The position numbers and the translations under genes were made by a program. A stretch of DNA of 64,000 nt from Allopusillimonas ginsengisoli (GTDB taxonomy: Bacteria; Pseudomonadota; Gammaproteobacteria; Burkholderiales; Burkholderiaceae_B): NCBI GenBank assembly GCA_005239165.1, contig RAPG01000010.1, positions 1 through 64,000 of the forward strand, read 5' to 3'. Each line of letters begins with the position of its first letter. Within the stretch, counting starts at the first letter, position 1. Below the pieces are notes generated by a model. It was not told the DNA's origin and ran no database searches. It worked only from the letters and a program-made list of their open reading frames with translations. Below are positions 33,235 through 42,385 of the stretch, one piece after another.

Positions 33235-33954
33235 ATGAAAGAAATTCCCATACGAGATTTCAACAGCACAACGCCGGAGCAGTTTCTGGAGATACTGAAT
33301 GGGCCTGCTGACGAGGCAGCGCGTTGGCTACATACTGCCGCCGAACTCGGTGTCGTCGAAGCGCAAGTCCATTACGGTCAGGTATTGCTGGACGGCAAGG
33401 GCGTGGTCAAAAACCCTGAGCACGCGTTCCAATGGTTTAAATTGGCCGCCAATGAAAGTCATGTAATGGCCATGAATATGCTGGGTCGTTGCTACGAAAA
33501 TGGCTGGGGCACACAACCCGATATGCTGCTGGCCAATTATTGGTTCAAGCTTGCCGCTGCAGCCGGGCTGGATTGGGGCAAGTACAACTATGCCACGTCG
33601 CTGGCGCTGGGGCGCGGCATTGAGATGAACCGTGGGCAAGCGCTGTCGGTGTTGCGCGAAGCCGCAGCCATGGGGCATATCAAATCATGGAATCTGTTGG
33701 GCGGGTTTTATGAGGACGGCTGGGAGGTCGACGTAGACATGGATTGTGCGCTCGACTGCTATCACCGCGCAGCGATAGGGGGTGATTTCCGCGGCCAGTT
33801 CAACTATGGCCGGTTATTAATTGCACACGGCAGGTCTGCCGAGGCGCCAGGCTGGATGAAGCGTGCCTATGAGAATGCCACGGAAGCCTTTCGGGCGAAG
33901 ATGCGACAGTTTCTGGCGGAAAGCAGCGACCCTGAGCTCACGGCGCTTTTGTAA
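33235..33954 (+). CDS. Sel1-repeat (TPR-like) protein
   Basis: A 239-residue protein with about five Sel1-type helical repeats, for example AQVHYGQVLLDGKGVVKNPEHAFQWFKLAA, AMNMLGRCYENGWGT, AFKLAAAAGLDWGKYNYA-like turns and SWNLLGGFYEDGWEVD. Such repeats mediate protein contacts. No signal peptide is seen, so it is cytosolic. In relatives, a Fiu-type receptor is often followed by a PiuC-type hydroxylase and a Sel1 protein; the hydroxylase is absent here. ATG 33235 is used because the longer frame from 33166 would run through the terminator. Confidence 0.8.
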   Translation: MKEIPIRDFNSTTPEQFLEILNGPADEAARWLHTAAELGVVEAQVHYGQVLLDGKGVVKNPEHAFQWFKLAANESHVMAMNMLGRCYENGWGTQPDMLLANYWFKLAAAAGLDWGKYNYATSLALGRGIEMNRGQALSVLREAAAMGHIKSWNLLGGFYEDGWEVDVDMDCALDCYHRAAIGGDFRGQFNYGRLLIAHGRSAEAPGWMKRAYENATEAFRAKMRQFLAESSDPELTALL

Positions 33955-34205
33955 GAAGCACCTAGAATTATCTGCCTGCCAGGGCGATCTGTTACTGCCC
34001 TCGGCCCATGGCTCAGGTATTCTGCCTCCCACTGCTTCCGTACTCAACCTGCCAGGCTCGTACTGGTGGACGCCGCAAAACAGTATGCCAGGTTGGATAA
34101 GGCGCCAATATGCTCAGGTATTCCGAAAAATGTACGGTTTTACCTGGATGCAGGCCACTATAAGTCGGGCCGAACCGGGCAATATGGCATTCTGGAATCG
34201 TCACG

Positions 34206-35657
34206 TCATCTTAGTGATGTGCTGCGCTTGAGCACGTGCCCAGGACGTATTGGTGGCGTACTGGCATGAACCTCTACGCCATTGACGAGCACATGATCAA
34301 TGCCAGCCGAGCGTAGCGTTGGGCTTTCCCAGGTCGCTCTATCCTGGACGGTATCCGGATCGAACACCACGATATCGGCATGCATGCCCACCTTCACCTT
34401 TCCCCGTCCCGACAAACCAAATACCGATGCAGGCAAGGATGTCATCTTGGCGACGGCATGCTCCAGCGTCAATAATTGCGTCTGCCTGACATACTTACGC
34501 AACACACGCGGGAAAGTCCCCCAAAGACGGGGATGCGGATTTTCGTCATCCGGCAAACCGTCGGAGCCCACCATACAGCAAGGATGAGACAGTACACGCT
34601 GCACATCCGCCTCCTCCATGGCAAAGTAGATGGCACCTGCCGGCGTCAGCCGCTCAGCTGCCTCTCTGCGGCTGCACTGCCAGCGGGCGGCCAGATCGGA
34701 CAGATAGGCACCCGCACATTCAGGATGAGGCTCAGACCAAGTAATCTTGATGTCCTCGATCAAATCTGAACGCTCAGGAATCAAAATCGTCGAACTCGCG
34801 TTATAGGGGTAGACATCCATTGCCGCCTTGATCCCCTGATTGCGGAAGCCATCGAAATTTGCCAGCGTACGCACTGTACGCCCCCAATTCGCGGGCATCA
34901 TGCATTTATGGTGCGAGATCACCGTGGCGCAGCCAGCTTCATGGCCCAGGCTGAGCACCTCGTCAACAGCCGCTTCCACATCGTCCGCCTCATTGCGGAT
35001 ATGGCTGGTGTGAATTGCGCCGTGCTTTGCTGCGACCCTGACAAGGCCCAGCAACTCGGCGGTTTTCGCGTTCCCGCCAGGCGCGTAGGCCAAGCCGGTA
35101 CTGAGCCCGATCGCACCGGCACGCAGAGCCTGGTCCAGAAGAGTTTCCATGGTCTGCTGCTCCTGAGGATTCGGATCAGCGACCGGATCAGACATTGCCG
35201 ACAGACGCAAGTTTGCATGTCCGACAAGGGCAGCCACATTAATCATGGGCCGGATAGCTTCTAGTTGCGCGAAATAGGCCGAAAAGGACCCAAATAAAGG
35301 CGTATCGCCCAGCAAAGCCAGTGCTGCGGCCACATTACCCGCAATCGGTCGCGGTGCTGCACTCACACCGCAATTGCCTACAATGACCGTCGTCACACCC
35401 TGGCTGGTTTTCCATTCAAGCCCAGGCCGAGCCACAAACATAAGATCGTCGTGGCCGTGAACATCAATAAATCCAGGTGCAACAACCCGTTGATGCGCAT
35501 CAATAAGATGTGCCGCCGCAGCATAGTGTACGTTCAGATCACCGATGGCGAAAATTTTCTGGTCTATTATGCCGATGTCGGCACGGTAACGTGGCTCACC
35601 TGTACCGTCGACGATCCAGCCGCCGTGAATGATCACGTCATAAGATAGATGCTCCAC
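34206..35657 (-). CDS. N-acyl-D-amino-acid deacylase (D-aminoacylase) family
   Basis: A 483-residue amidohydrolase that would release D-amino acids from N-acyl derivatives. Features are YDVIIHGGWIVDGTG at the start, the metal-type segment GFIDVHGHDD, KTSQGVTTVIVGNCGVSAAP, the HTSHIRNEAD region, and the hallmark MVGSDGLPDDENPHPRLWGTFPRVL, ending FGLSGRGKVKVGMHADIVVFD. I choose GTG 35657 because AAGGAG lies seven bases upstream and the fold starts at once; the first possible start (35711) adds 18 unlike residues. It ends the minus-strand operon headed by the ABC binding protein. The 250 bp beyond it (33955-34205) hold no gene I can support. Confidence 0.88.
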   Translation of the reverse strand: MEHLSYDVIIHGGWIVDGTGEPRYRADIGIIDQKIFAIGDLNVHYAAAAHLIDAHQRVVAPGFIDVHGHDDLMFVARPGLEWKTSQGVTTVIVGNCGVSAAPRPIAGNVAAALALLGDTPLFGSFSAYFAQLEAIRPMINVAALVGHANLRLSAMSDPVADPNPQEQQTMETLLDQALRAGAIGLSTGLAYAPGGNAKTAELLGLVRVAAKHGAIHTSHIRNEADDVEAAVDEVLSLGHEAGCATVISHHKCMMPANWGRTVRTLANFDGFRNQGIKAAMDVYPYNASSTILIPERSDLIEDIKITWSEPHPECAGAYLSDLAARWQCSRREAAERLTPAGAIYFAMEEADVQRVLSHPCCMVGSDGLPDDENPHPRLWGTFPRVLRKYVRQTQLLTLEHAVAKMTSLPASVFGLSGRGKVKVGMHADIVVFDPDTVQDRATWESPTLRSAGIDHVLVNGVEVHASTPPIRPGHVLKRSTSLR

Positions 35658-35754
35658 CCACTTCTCCTTCTGGCCACTGGCCTTTATCAAAGAGCGGCGA
35701 CGCTCGCGCAAATGCCTGTCACCATCTCTATTATGTAAGGTTGCTCGTGTCTGA

Positions 35755-36585
35755 CTATGCGCTAGATCCGCCCATGGTTCTGAGTGCGATCAATGCCTGA
35801 TTGATCACAGCCTGTATGACGGGAGCAACCCTTTCTGCGGCATCGGGCTGGTAGTCATAGGGTCGCTGCTCACTCATGTATGTACACTGCGCCAGCTCGA
35901 GCTGCATGGCATGCACACCCGTCGCAGGGTTGCCATAGCAGCGCGTGATGTACCCACCCTTGAAACGGCCATTTGCCACTGAAGAATACGTCGAGCAAGC
36001 GGTGACGACATCGCTCAGCGTCTGGGCAAGCCCCGGCAAAGCGCTCGCCCCGTCAGCACTGCCGAAATTGAAATCAGGCAAACGCCCCTCGAACAGTCTT
36101 GGTATGCATGATCGGATAGAGTGCGCATCCCACAAAAGCACATGACCATGAAGTGCTTTAAGGCGGCCAAGCTCAGCCTTCAACGCCTCATGATATGGCC
36201 GCCAGTATCGCTCGCGGCGCTCAGCCTTTTGCTGTGCGTCTGGACAGCGCCCTTCAGCATACAAAGACAACTGATCGAAGCTATCTTGAGGAAACAGCCC
36301 TGTTGTATTCTTGCCAGGATAAAGATTGGCATCGTCCGGCGGCCGGTTTAGATCCACGAGATACCGTGAGTATTTTGGCACGAGCAAGGAAGCACCCATC
36401 GCCAATGCAAACCCATACAACCTTTCTATATGCCAGTCGGTATCGTCCAGGTGACCCGCGTCTTCGGTCATGTCGCGCAGCACGTCGTCAGGGATATTCG
36501 TGCCAACGTGGGGCATCGAAATCAATAAAGGAATGCTGCCCCGATGCAGACAGTAAACAGGGAAAACTTCGTCGATATCAGTCAT
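35755..36585 (-). CDS. N-formylglutamate amidohydrolase family protein
   Basis: A 276-residue member of the N-formylglutamate deformylase family (HutG/Hao type), hydrolysing N-formyl-L-glutamate or a similar N-formyl amino acid. Signature stretches are PLLISMPHVGTNIPDDVL, DDTDWHIERLYGFA, VPKYSRYLVDLNRPPDD and HVLLWDAHSI. No histidine-degradation genes are nearby, so the role is probably in the local N-acyl amino acid pathway. ATG 36585 is chosen since the frame upstream to 36855 overlaps the amidase gene and is unlike the family. Confidence 0.87.
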   Translation of the reverse strand: MTDIDEVFPVYCLHRGSIPLLISMPHVGTNIPDDVLRDMTEDAGHLDDTDWHIERLYGFALAMGASLLVPKYSRYLVDLNRPPDDANLYPGKNTTGLFPQDSFDQLSLYAEGRCPDAQQKAERRERYWRPYHEALKAELGRLKALHGHVLLWDAHSIRSCIPRLFEGRLPDFNFGSADGASALPGLAQTLSDVVTACSTYSSVANGRFKGGYITRCYGNPATGVHAMQLELAQCTYMSEQRPYDYQPDAAERVAPVIQAVINQALIALRTMGGSSA

Positions 36586-36592
36586 GACCGGC

Positions 36593-38011
36593 CTATAGTT
36601 CAGGAAACTGCAGGTGCCAGTCGGTTTGCGACTGGAAGCGGCGCCCCAGCGAGATGAGACCAGCCTCATCGAAAGGCTTGCCATAAAGCTGAACCCCCAC
36701 AGGCAGGCGTTGCTCATCAAAACCCGCTGGTAGTGACAGCACTGACGCCCCCAGCAGATTCCCCGCCCGCGTAAACGCCGCCAGAGGCGTTTGCATCTCA
36801 TCCACATCTTCGACCTTGCACGCGGCAATGGGTAATGTGGGAACCAGCAACGCATCCAGACCAGACATCCAGTCTACCCAGGCGCGCTTTACCCTCGAAT
36901 GCTCTTTCAATGCATCAATATATTGCACCGCCGAAATATCACGCCCGTGCAGCACCCGCTGCCGCACCCATTGGCCAATCTCTCGACTCGTGTCTTCTAT
37001 GTACGCCTGATGAATGACATAGGCTTCGGCAGCAATGATCGCACCATTGACCCGCATCAGTTCACCAAAATCGAACGGAAACTCGACTTCCCGCACATCG
37101 GCGCCCAAGTTTGCAAACACCTTGGCGGCAGCCTCCAGCGCGTGGCTCACAGCAGGTACCACCGGCATCGGATAATTCTCAGGCGGAATCAGAGCAATCA
37201 CCTTACCCTGCAGGGGGGCCGATGCTTTCGCCTCCCCATCATCCATACGGGAGAAGTCAGCGGGCAGACGTGGCGCATGGTGGGTCCGCGGATCTGCGGC
37301 ATCATAGCCAGCCATGATCTCGGTCAACAACGCCGCATCTGCAGCGGACCGCGTCAACGGACCGAGGGAATCCAGCGTAGGCGATAGTTCGGCGCAACCG
37401 TGCAGGCTGATCAGTCCAGCCGTAGTTTTGAGCCCTGTGATCCCATTAAGTGATGCTGGTATACGCACAGAACCGCCCGTATCGGAGCCTATGGCTGCCG
37501 CGCACAAACCTGCAGCCAACGCCACGCCCGACCCGCTGGATGATCCACCCGGTATGCGATGAGCCTTCATATCCCAGGGATTGCGCGGCGTCCCCAGATA
37601 AGGATTGGTACCCCAACCGCCGAAGGCAAACTCCACCATTTGGGTCTTGCCTAGCAGAACGGCTCCTGCAGCAACAAGACGCTGAATAGCTGTGGCGGTC
37701 ATTGTGCTGTGCGACTCTGAAAACAGGCGAGAGCCAACAGTATTGCGATACCCCGCTATATGGCACAGGTCTTTCACGGCAATAGGTATGCCGTCAAGAG
37801 GGCCCAAGGCGCATCCTGCTTCGCGACGCAGATCAGAGCACCTGGCCTGGGCTAGCGACGAGTCCTCAAACACCTCGACATAGGCGTTCAGCTGTGTGTT
37901 CAATCGAGCGATGCGATCCAGATAGACGCGTGTCAGCGCGTGTGAAGTGATCTCGCCGGAGGCCAGCAACTTTGCAAGTTGTTCAACCGGCAGAAACGGA
38001 AGATTGTCCAT
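36593..38011 (-). CDS. Amidase (amidase-signature family)
   Basis: A 472-residue amidase. The Ser-cisSer-Lys triad is readable: Lys in PIAVKDLCHIAG (about residue 79), the first Ser in the GGSSSGSGVALAAG motif, and the nucleophile Ser in GSDTGGSVRIPASLNG. Substrate amides cannot be told from sequence. It lies 7 bp before the N-formylglutamate amidohydrolase and about 107 bp after the binding-protein gene, so it is the second gene of this minus-strand operon. It could open an amide or cyclic ureide before the deformylase and D-aminoacylase act. Confidence 0.9.
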   Translation of the reverse strand: MDNLPFLPVEQLAKLLASGEITSHALTRVYLDRIARLNTQLNAYVEVFEDSSLAQARCSDLRREAGCALGPLDGIPIAVKDLCHIAGYRNTVGSRLFSESHSTMTATAIQRLVAAGAVLLGKTQMVEFAFGGWGTNPYLGTPRNPWDMKAHRIPGGSSSGSGVALAAGLCAAAIGSDTGGSVRIPASLNGITGLKTTAGLISLHGCAELSPTLDSLGPLTRSAADAALLTEIMAGYDAADPRTHHAPRLPADFSRMDDGEAKASAPLQGKVIALIPPENYPMPVVPAVSHALEAAAKVFANLGADVREVEFPFDFGELMRVNGAIIAAEAYVIHQAYIEDTSREIGQWVRQRVLHGRDISAVQYIDALKEHSRVKRAWVDWMSGLDALLVPTLPIAACKVEDVDEMQTPLAAFTRAGNLLGASVLSLPAGFDEQRLPVGVQLYGKPFDEAGLISLGRRFQSQTDWHLQFPEL

Positions 38012-38033
38012 TGATACGTGTTCCGGAGGGCAT

Positions 38034-38067
38034 GAGGTGCGCAGAGAGAGCTAACCTCTCGCACCTC
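38034..38067 (-). terminator. Intercistronic hairpin between the ABC binding protein and amidase genes
   Basis: GAGGTGCG (38034-38041) pairs with CGCACCTC (38060-38067); an inner AGAG/CTCT pairing extends the stem past one bulged base. It lies directly after the binding-protein stop and has no T-run. As at 18316-18341, this suggests stabilisation of the binding-protein messenger or partial termination. Confidence 0.55.
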
Positions 38068-38118
38068 TGCCAAAAATAAATAGCTAGGCTATACGTTAGT
38101 CAGATTACCGCTGACGTT

Positions 38119-39348
38119 CTACCGTTCTTGCCAGGCCGGGATAGGGTAAACGGGTTTGCTGGTCGCGACATCGGCAGGAAACACTGTGACTAGGCCTTTG
38201 CCCGGCATAAGCTGAACAACCGGAAATGGCATCTTCAGTTGCATGCCCCGCTCATCGATGGCATAGGGCCCTGCGACGACCGTCAGTTTGTCAGAGAGAT
38301 CCATAGACGCCTGCTTCAGCGCCGAAGCATCAAGCGAGCCTGCTTTCTTGATTATTTCCTCGGTAATCACGCCAGCCCCATATGCCAAAGCCGTCTGAAA
38401 ATCAGGCGCGAATTCGGCCTTAGGGAAAGCTTCTGTGTAAGCTTTGGCAAACTGTTCGCGATCTAGGCCCGCGTTGACTTTCCAGTTGATCGCCGGATCA
38501 TAATTAGTGTGGCTGAAAATATAGTCGGAGTCCTTGCCGATGGCCTGGAACTGCGGAGTAGAGGCATACACCATAAATGTATAGGGGAAGTTAATGTTCA
38601 ACTGCCGCATCTGCCTGACCATGCTGATCAGGTCGCCTTCATAAGATGTCGGGATAAAAGCCTGCGCTCCCGATGCCCGCGCCTTTTGGAGCAATGTGCT
38701 GAAATCTTTCTGCCCCTTGGGGTAGCGTTCAAACATCACAACGTCCATACCTTTTTCTTTAGCGCGCTCACGGCCACCTTCGGCAAGACCCGAGGGAAAT
38801 GGTTCATCCGAGTAGACAATTGCAACCTTCTTGATACCCAACTGATCGGCCAGACCCAAGGAAGCATCCAGCATCTTGGACACGGGCATCTGGGTGCCTG
38901 ATACGCTGTATTTGAACCCCTGCTGGTAGAGCTGATCGCTGGCTGCCGACCATATCATCATGAACTTGTTCAGCCGCTCGGTCACGGTTGCCGCAGCAGC
39001 CGTCAGCGTTGATCCGAAAGGTGCCATCACCAGATCAACCTTGTCATCTGTAACCAGGCCCTCATACACACGCGTCACCATCTGCTTATCACTGCGATCA
39101 TCGCGCTTGACCAGTTCTACCTTACGCTTCTGCCCAGCCACGTCGATACCACCACGTGCGTTGACGTCTTTGACCCATACCTCGACGCCACGCGCGCCAG
39201 ATTGCGAGGCCAGGGCAAAACTGCCCGTCGATGACACCGTCATGCCTATGCGAATGGGCGGGGCTTCGGCGCCATAGGCATTGATCGTGATTAGGGCGCC
39301 GGCCAAAGCAAGCAGAGGTGCCCCATTTTTAAAAATGCTCCGTAACAT
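38119..39348 (-). CDS. ABC transporter substrate-binding protein (branched-chain amino acid/amide type)
   Basis: A 409-residue periplasmic protein of the LivJ/HAAT class. Residues 1-27 are a signal peptide (LLALAGALITINAYGA). The mature protein opens PPIRIGMTVSSTGSFA and has GGIDVAGQKRKVELVKRDD and KKVAIVYSDEPFPSGLAEGG, as usual for ligands with an amino-acid or amide moiety. It is divergent from the LysR gene and from the permease and ATPase genes of the same transporter, an uncommon split. It heads the operon that includes the amidase, N-formylglutamate amidohydrolase and D-aminoacylase genes. Confidence 0.9.
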   Translation of the reverse strand: MLRSIFKNGAPLLALAGALITINAYGAEAPPIRIGMTVSSTGSFALASQSGARGVEVWVKDVNARGGIDVAGQKRKVELVKRDDRSDKQMVTRVYEGLVTDDKVDLVMAPFGSTLTAAAATVTERLNKFMMIWSAASDQLYQQGFKYSVSGTQMPVSKMLDASLGLADQLGIKKVAIVYSDEPFPSGLAEGGRERAKEKGMDVVMFERYPKGQKDFSTLLQKARASGAQAFIPTSYEGDLISMVRQMRQLNINFPYTFMVYASTPQFQAIGKDSDYIFSHTNYDPAINWKVNAGLDREQFAKAYTEAFPKAEFAPDFQTALAYGAGVITEEIIKKAGSLDASALKQASMDLSDKLTVVAGPYAIDERGMQLKMPFPVVQLMPGKGLVTVFPADVATSKPVYPIPAWQER

Positions 39349-39428
39349 ATCCGTCTCCTGTCAAAATGTTCTAGTCTGTGGAAAATGCCGCAATAAACAT
39401 AAGCGAATACGACATTTCAAAAATAGGA

Positions 39429-39445
39429 TATACCAAAAAGTTATA
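39429..39445. promoter_or_regulatory. Candidate LysR binding site
   Basis: TATACC-AAAAA-GTTATA (39429-39445) is an imperfect inverted repeat of the T-N11-A kind, placed 8 bp before the LysR start and about 80 bp before the divergent binding-protein start. Such sites usually serve both autoregulation and activation of the divergent operon. Assignment is by position only. Confidence 0.35.
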
Positions 39446-39453
39446 CTTTACAC

Positions 39454-40359
39454 ATGATAAAAAAATTAAACTATAAGCAGGTGGAAATGCTGTGGATCGT
39501 AGCCACAGCCGGCTCCATCAGCGCAGCTGCCAGGCAGCTTGATGTTTCACAGCCCGCCATAAGCCGCATGCTTGCCCAAACGGAAGCACAAGCCGGCATC
39601 CAGTTCTTCGAACGCATACGAGGCAGGCTGCGCGCCACCAAACAACTGGTCGACTTGCTGCCGGATCTCGAACGCGCGCAAATGGCCTTACAGCGCATTA
39701 ATGACAAGACACTGGCGCTCTCAGATGCTCAAGGCGGCGTGCTCAAAGTGGCCTGCAACCCCAGCCTGAGCAAGCACGTTATGCCCCGCGTACTTAGCAT
39801 TTATCGCGGGCTCTATCCTGACACCTTCCTGCGATTTCACACTGCCACCATTGACGACATCATTCCCTCACTCCTGGGTGGCGAGATCGACATCGCTCTC
39901 ATGACGATCCCCGCCGATCACCCATTCCTTTCTAGCGCAACAATCGTCGAGGGCACCATGACCGCCGTAGTGCCGCGCGACAATCCACTGGCTGAGCGTG
40001 CCCATGTCTCTCTAGAGGAGGTTGCGCTCTATCCTCACATTCTCGTCGGAGAGCGGCTGCACTTCGGCATGATTGTTTCGAGTGCGTTCGGCCGAGCCGG
40101 GATACAACCGCGCATCGTGGCTGACGTACCCTGGTGCGACCTGGCCTGCGCCCTGGTCAACCAGGGCATGGGGTGCGCAATCGTCGACGAATTCTCCATC
40201 TCTCAGTACGCCTGGGCAAACGTCAGGGCAGTACCCCTGCAGCAGCCCATTCCCATCAGACTGCATGCCGTCCATGCAATCAATCGGCCAATGTCGGAAG
40301 TTGCCGCCCGTTTCGTGCGCATCGTGAAACAAATGCAGAGAGACGGGGAGCTGGCCTAA
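39454..40359 (+). CDS. LysR-family regulator
   Basis: A 301-residue LysR-type regulator. The winged helix is at 5-64 (YKQVEMLWIVATAGSISAAARQLDVSQPAISRMLAQTEAQAG), followed by the linker helix and a two-lobed effector domain (LKVACNPSLSKHVMPRVL, VPRDNPLAERAHVSLEE, ACALVNQGMGCAIVDEFSI). It stands between two divergent parts of one system: the minus-strand binding protein/amidase operon and the plus-strand permease/ATPase genes. It probably responds to the imported N-acyl or N-formyl compound. Confidence 0.9.
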   Translation: MIKKLNYKQVEMLWIVATAGSISAAARQLDVSQPAISRMLAQTEAQAGIQFFERIRGRLRATKQLVDLLPDLERAQMALQRINDKTLALSDAQGGVLKVACNPSLSKHVMPRVLSIYRGLYPDTFLRFHTATIDDIIPSLLGGEIDIALMTIPADHPFLSSATIVEGTMTAVVPRDNPLAERAHVSLEEVALYPHILVGERLHFGMIVSSAFGRAGIQPRIVADVPWCDLACALVNQGMGCAIVDEFSISQYAWANVRAVPLQQPIPIRLHAVHAINRPMSEVAARFVRIVKQMQRDGELA

Positions 40360-40414
40360 GCCAAAAACGCTCTTCGCAAGACATACATTAGGGTTTATCT
40401 CAATTATCATTAAC

Positions 40415-40443
40415 TTGTAGTTATAGGTTTTGGCAGTCATAAT
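40415..40443 (+). promoter_or_regulatory. Candidate promoter of the ABC permease genes
   Basis: TTGTAG (40415-40420), a 17-bp spacer and CATAAT (40438-40443) form a plausible sigma-70 promoter 50 bp before the LivM-type start. A GTTATA half-site like that at 39440-39445 overlaps the -35 region, so LysR control is possible. Confidence 0.4.
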
Positions 40444-40492
40444 CTGCCCCTAGCCTGCTGGCTAATCACGATAATTTTTGAGACAAACCCCC

Positions 40493-41479
40493 ATGACGAG
40501 TTCGACGTTGGGCCGCCCGACCAGCCAGTTTCAGGCAGACAAGCGTACAGAACGGCTGAGATACCTTATTTCGCTGGGCATCTTCACGGCCCTGGTAATC
40601 ATCATGGCGGCTGTGCCGCAGTTTTTTTCTAATGCATCGCTCGCCTTCTACCTGATGCTTTGGGTGGCCATGGCAACAGGTATGAATATCTGCGTGGGCT
40701 TCACCGGCTACCTTCCCTTTGGCTACGTAGTTTTCTATGGCGTAGGCGCCTATGTGACCGGAATCTGCTACAAGCTGCTGGGCCTTCCAATTCTGCCGTC
40801 GTTACTGATCGCAGGCGCCATGGGCGGCCTGCTGGCGCTGCTGCTTGCACCCACTTTGCGGCTCAAAGGCGTGTACTTCGGCATCGTCAGCCTCGCACTC
40901 GCCTCTATCGTGCGAATGCTGATTTCCAATCTTCCTCAGGAATACACCGGCGGAAGCATGGGCCTGATTCTGTCCAGCGCCAATAATCCCCTGCACAGCT
41001 ATTACGCAATGCTCGCAGTCATGGCTTTGTCGCTTGCCATTGTTCTGTGGCTCTCTATTTCCAGTCTGGGACGTCAGCTGCGCGCCATTAAAGATGACGA
41101 AGGTGCGGCAGCATGCGTCGGCATCAATGTGCCACGAGTACGACTGAAGGCCTGGGTGCTTGCCGCCATCATCCCTGCGCTGGCGGGAGGGGTGGAGGCC
41201 TGGTACACGAACGTTGTCGACCCCGAGTATTCGTTCCATGTGCTGATCACCGCAAAAAGCATCATTTACGGGATGGCCGGCGGGTTCGGCACCATCCTCG
41301 GACCCGTCGTGGGTGCACTGGCGCTGGTGGGCGTAGACCATCTCATCTGGCAGAGTTTCCCCTTGCTAAATCTGCTGCTGCTCGGTCTGGTAATCATTCT
41401 GCTGATGCTATTTCTGCCTCACGGCGTCATCGGCAGCATACTCAAACGACACCCCGGCTTACGCCGCTATATCGCCTGA
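40493..41479 (+). CDS. livM: Branched-chain-type ABC transporter permease (LivM family)
   Basis: A 328-residue inner-membrane permease with about nine to ten helices. It has the LivM features GFTGYLPFGYVVFYGVGAYV near the start, LKGVYFGIVSLALASIVRML, and the EAA-like loop LRAIKDDEGAAACVGINVPRVRLKAWVLAA that contacts the ATPase. ATG 40493 is chosen over the in-frame TTG 40478. It is followed by LivH-, LivG- and LivF-type genes with short gaps. Confidence 0.92.
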   Translation: MTSSTLGRPTSQFQADKRTERLRYLISLGIFTALVIIMAAVPQFFSNASLAFYLMLWVAMATGMNICVGFTGYLPFGYVVFYGVGAYVTGICYKLLGLPILPSLLIAGAMGGLLALLLAPTLRLKGVYFGIVSLALASIVRMLISNLPQEYTGGSMGLILSSANNPLHSYYAMLAVMALSLAIVLWLSISSLGRQLRAIKDDEGAAACVGINVPRVRLKAWVLAAIIPALAGGVEAWYTNVVDPEYSFHVLITAKSIIYGMAGGFGTILGPVVGALALVGVDHLIWQSFPLLNLLLLGLVIILLMLFLPHGVIGSILKRHPGLRRYIA

Positions 41480-41494
41480 CAGGAATTGCTGAAC

Positions 41495-42376
41495 ATGACC
41501 TCACTCTTACTCCAGGGCGTCATCAACGGGCTGATCCTCGGCTGTATCTACGGCCTGATCGGGCTGGGCCTCAACATTATCTATGGCGTGCTTCGCGTGG
41601 TTAACTTTGCACATGGAGAATTTCTGGTCGTCGGAGCCTACTTTGCCTGGGCCGCGCTGCAATACTTGGGCATACACCCCTTTCTCGCCCTGCCATTGAG
41701 CTTTGTCGTCTTTTTCGGTGTCGGATATTTGCTTTATTTCTTGCTGATTCCACGCATCAGCCGGTCAAATGACCCTGAGACCAGCTCCTTGCTGCTGATG
41801 TTCGGCGTCTCGCTTGCATTGGGTGCCATCATGCTGCTGCTGTTCGATGCCGACGCACGCACGCTTGACTACGCCATCGAGCCTGCCTTTCTGAGCTTTG
41901 GCAACGTTATTCTGCCGTCGATACGACTTATTGCGCTGGTAATTACCCTGATCATCGTTGGAGCGCTCACTTTCTTTCTTTACCGAACCCAGGTGGGCAA
42001 GGCATTGAGAGCCATCATCATGAATAAAGATGCTGTCAACATCGTCGGCATTAACGCAGAACGCCTGTCAGGGGTCGCCTTCGGGCTAGGGATCGGACTG
42101 GCTGCCGCGACCGGCGTAATTGTCGCACTAGTGTTTCCTTCGTTCAGTCCCTTTATGGGGACGGACTACACGTTGATTGGCTTTGTCGTCATTGTGCTGG
42201 GCGGGCTGGGCCATCCGATCGGCGCGCTGCTTGGCGCATTGCTGTATGGCGTCACCGAACAGGTGGCCATGGTGTATGTAAACCCCTCTCTGGCCACGAT
42301 ACTCGGCTTCTCGCTGATGATCGCAACCATTTTTATACGTCCGTCAGGATTAATGGGCCAACGCCAGTTACGCTAA
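41495..42376 (+). CDS. livH: Branched-chain-type ABC transporter permease (LivH family)
   Basis: A 293-residue permease of the LivH type with about eight helices. It opens LLLQGVINGLILGCIYGLIGLGLNIIYGVLRVVNFAHGEFLVVGAYFAW, the canonical LivH start, and carries the coupling loop KALRAIIMNKDAVNIVGINAERLS. ATG 41495 has AGGA ten bases upstream; the in-frame TTG 41486 is too near that site. It forms the membrane channel with the LivM-type subunit. Confidence 0.92.
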   Translation: MTSLLLQGVINGLILGCIYGLIGLGLNIIYGVLRVVNFAHGEFLVVGAYFAWAALQYLGIHPFLALPLSFVVFFGVGYLLYFLLIPRISRSNDPETSSLLLMFGVSLALGAIMLLLFDADARTLDYAIEPAFLSFGNVILPSIRLIALVITLIIVGALTFFLYRTQVGKALRAIIMNKDAVNIVGINAERLSGVAFGLGIGLAAATGVIVALVFPSFSPFMGTDYTLIGFVVIVLGGLGHPIGALLGALLYGVTEQVAMVYVNPSLATILGFSLMIATIFIRPSGLMGQRQLR

Positions 42377-42385
42377 GAGGCCGCT

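Noticed and set aside
36586..36855. Upstream extension of the N-formylglutamate amidohydrolase frame
   Set aside because: It overlaps the amidase gene out of frame and has Arg/Trp-rich shadow composition.
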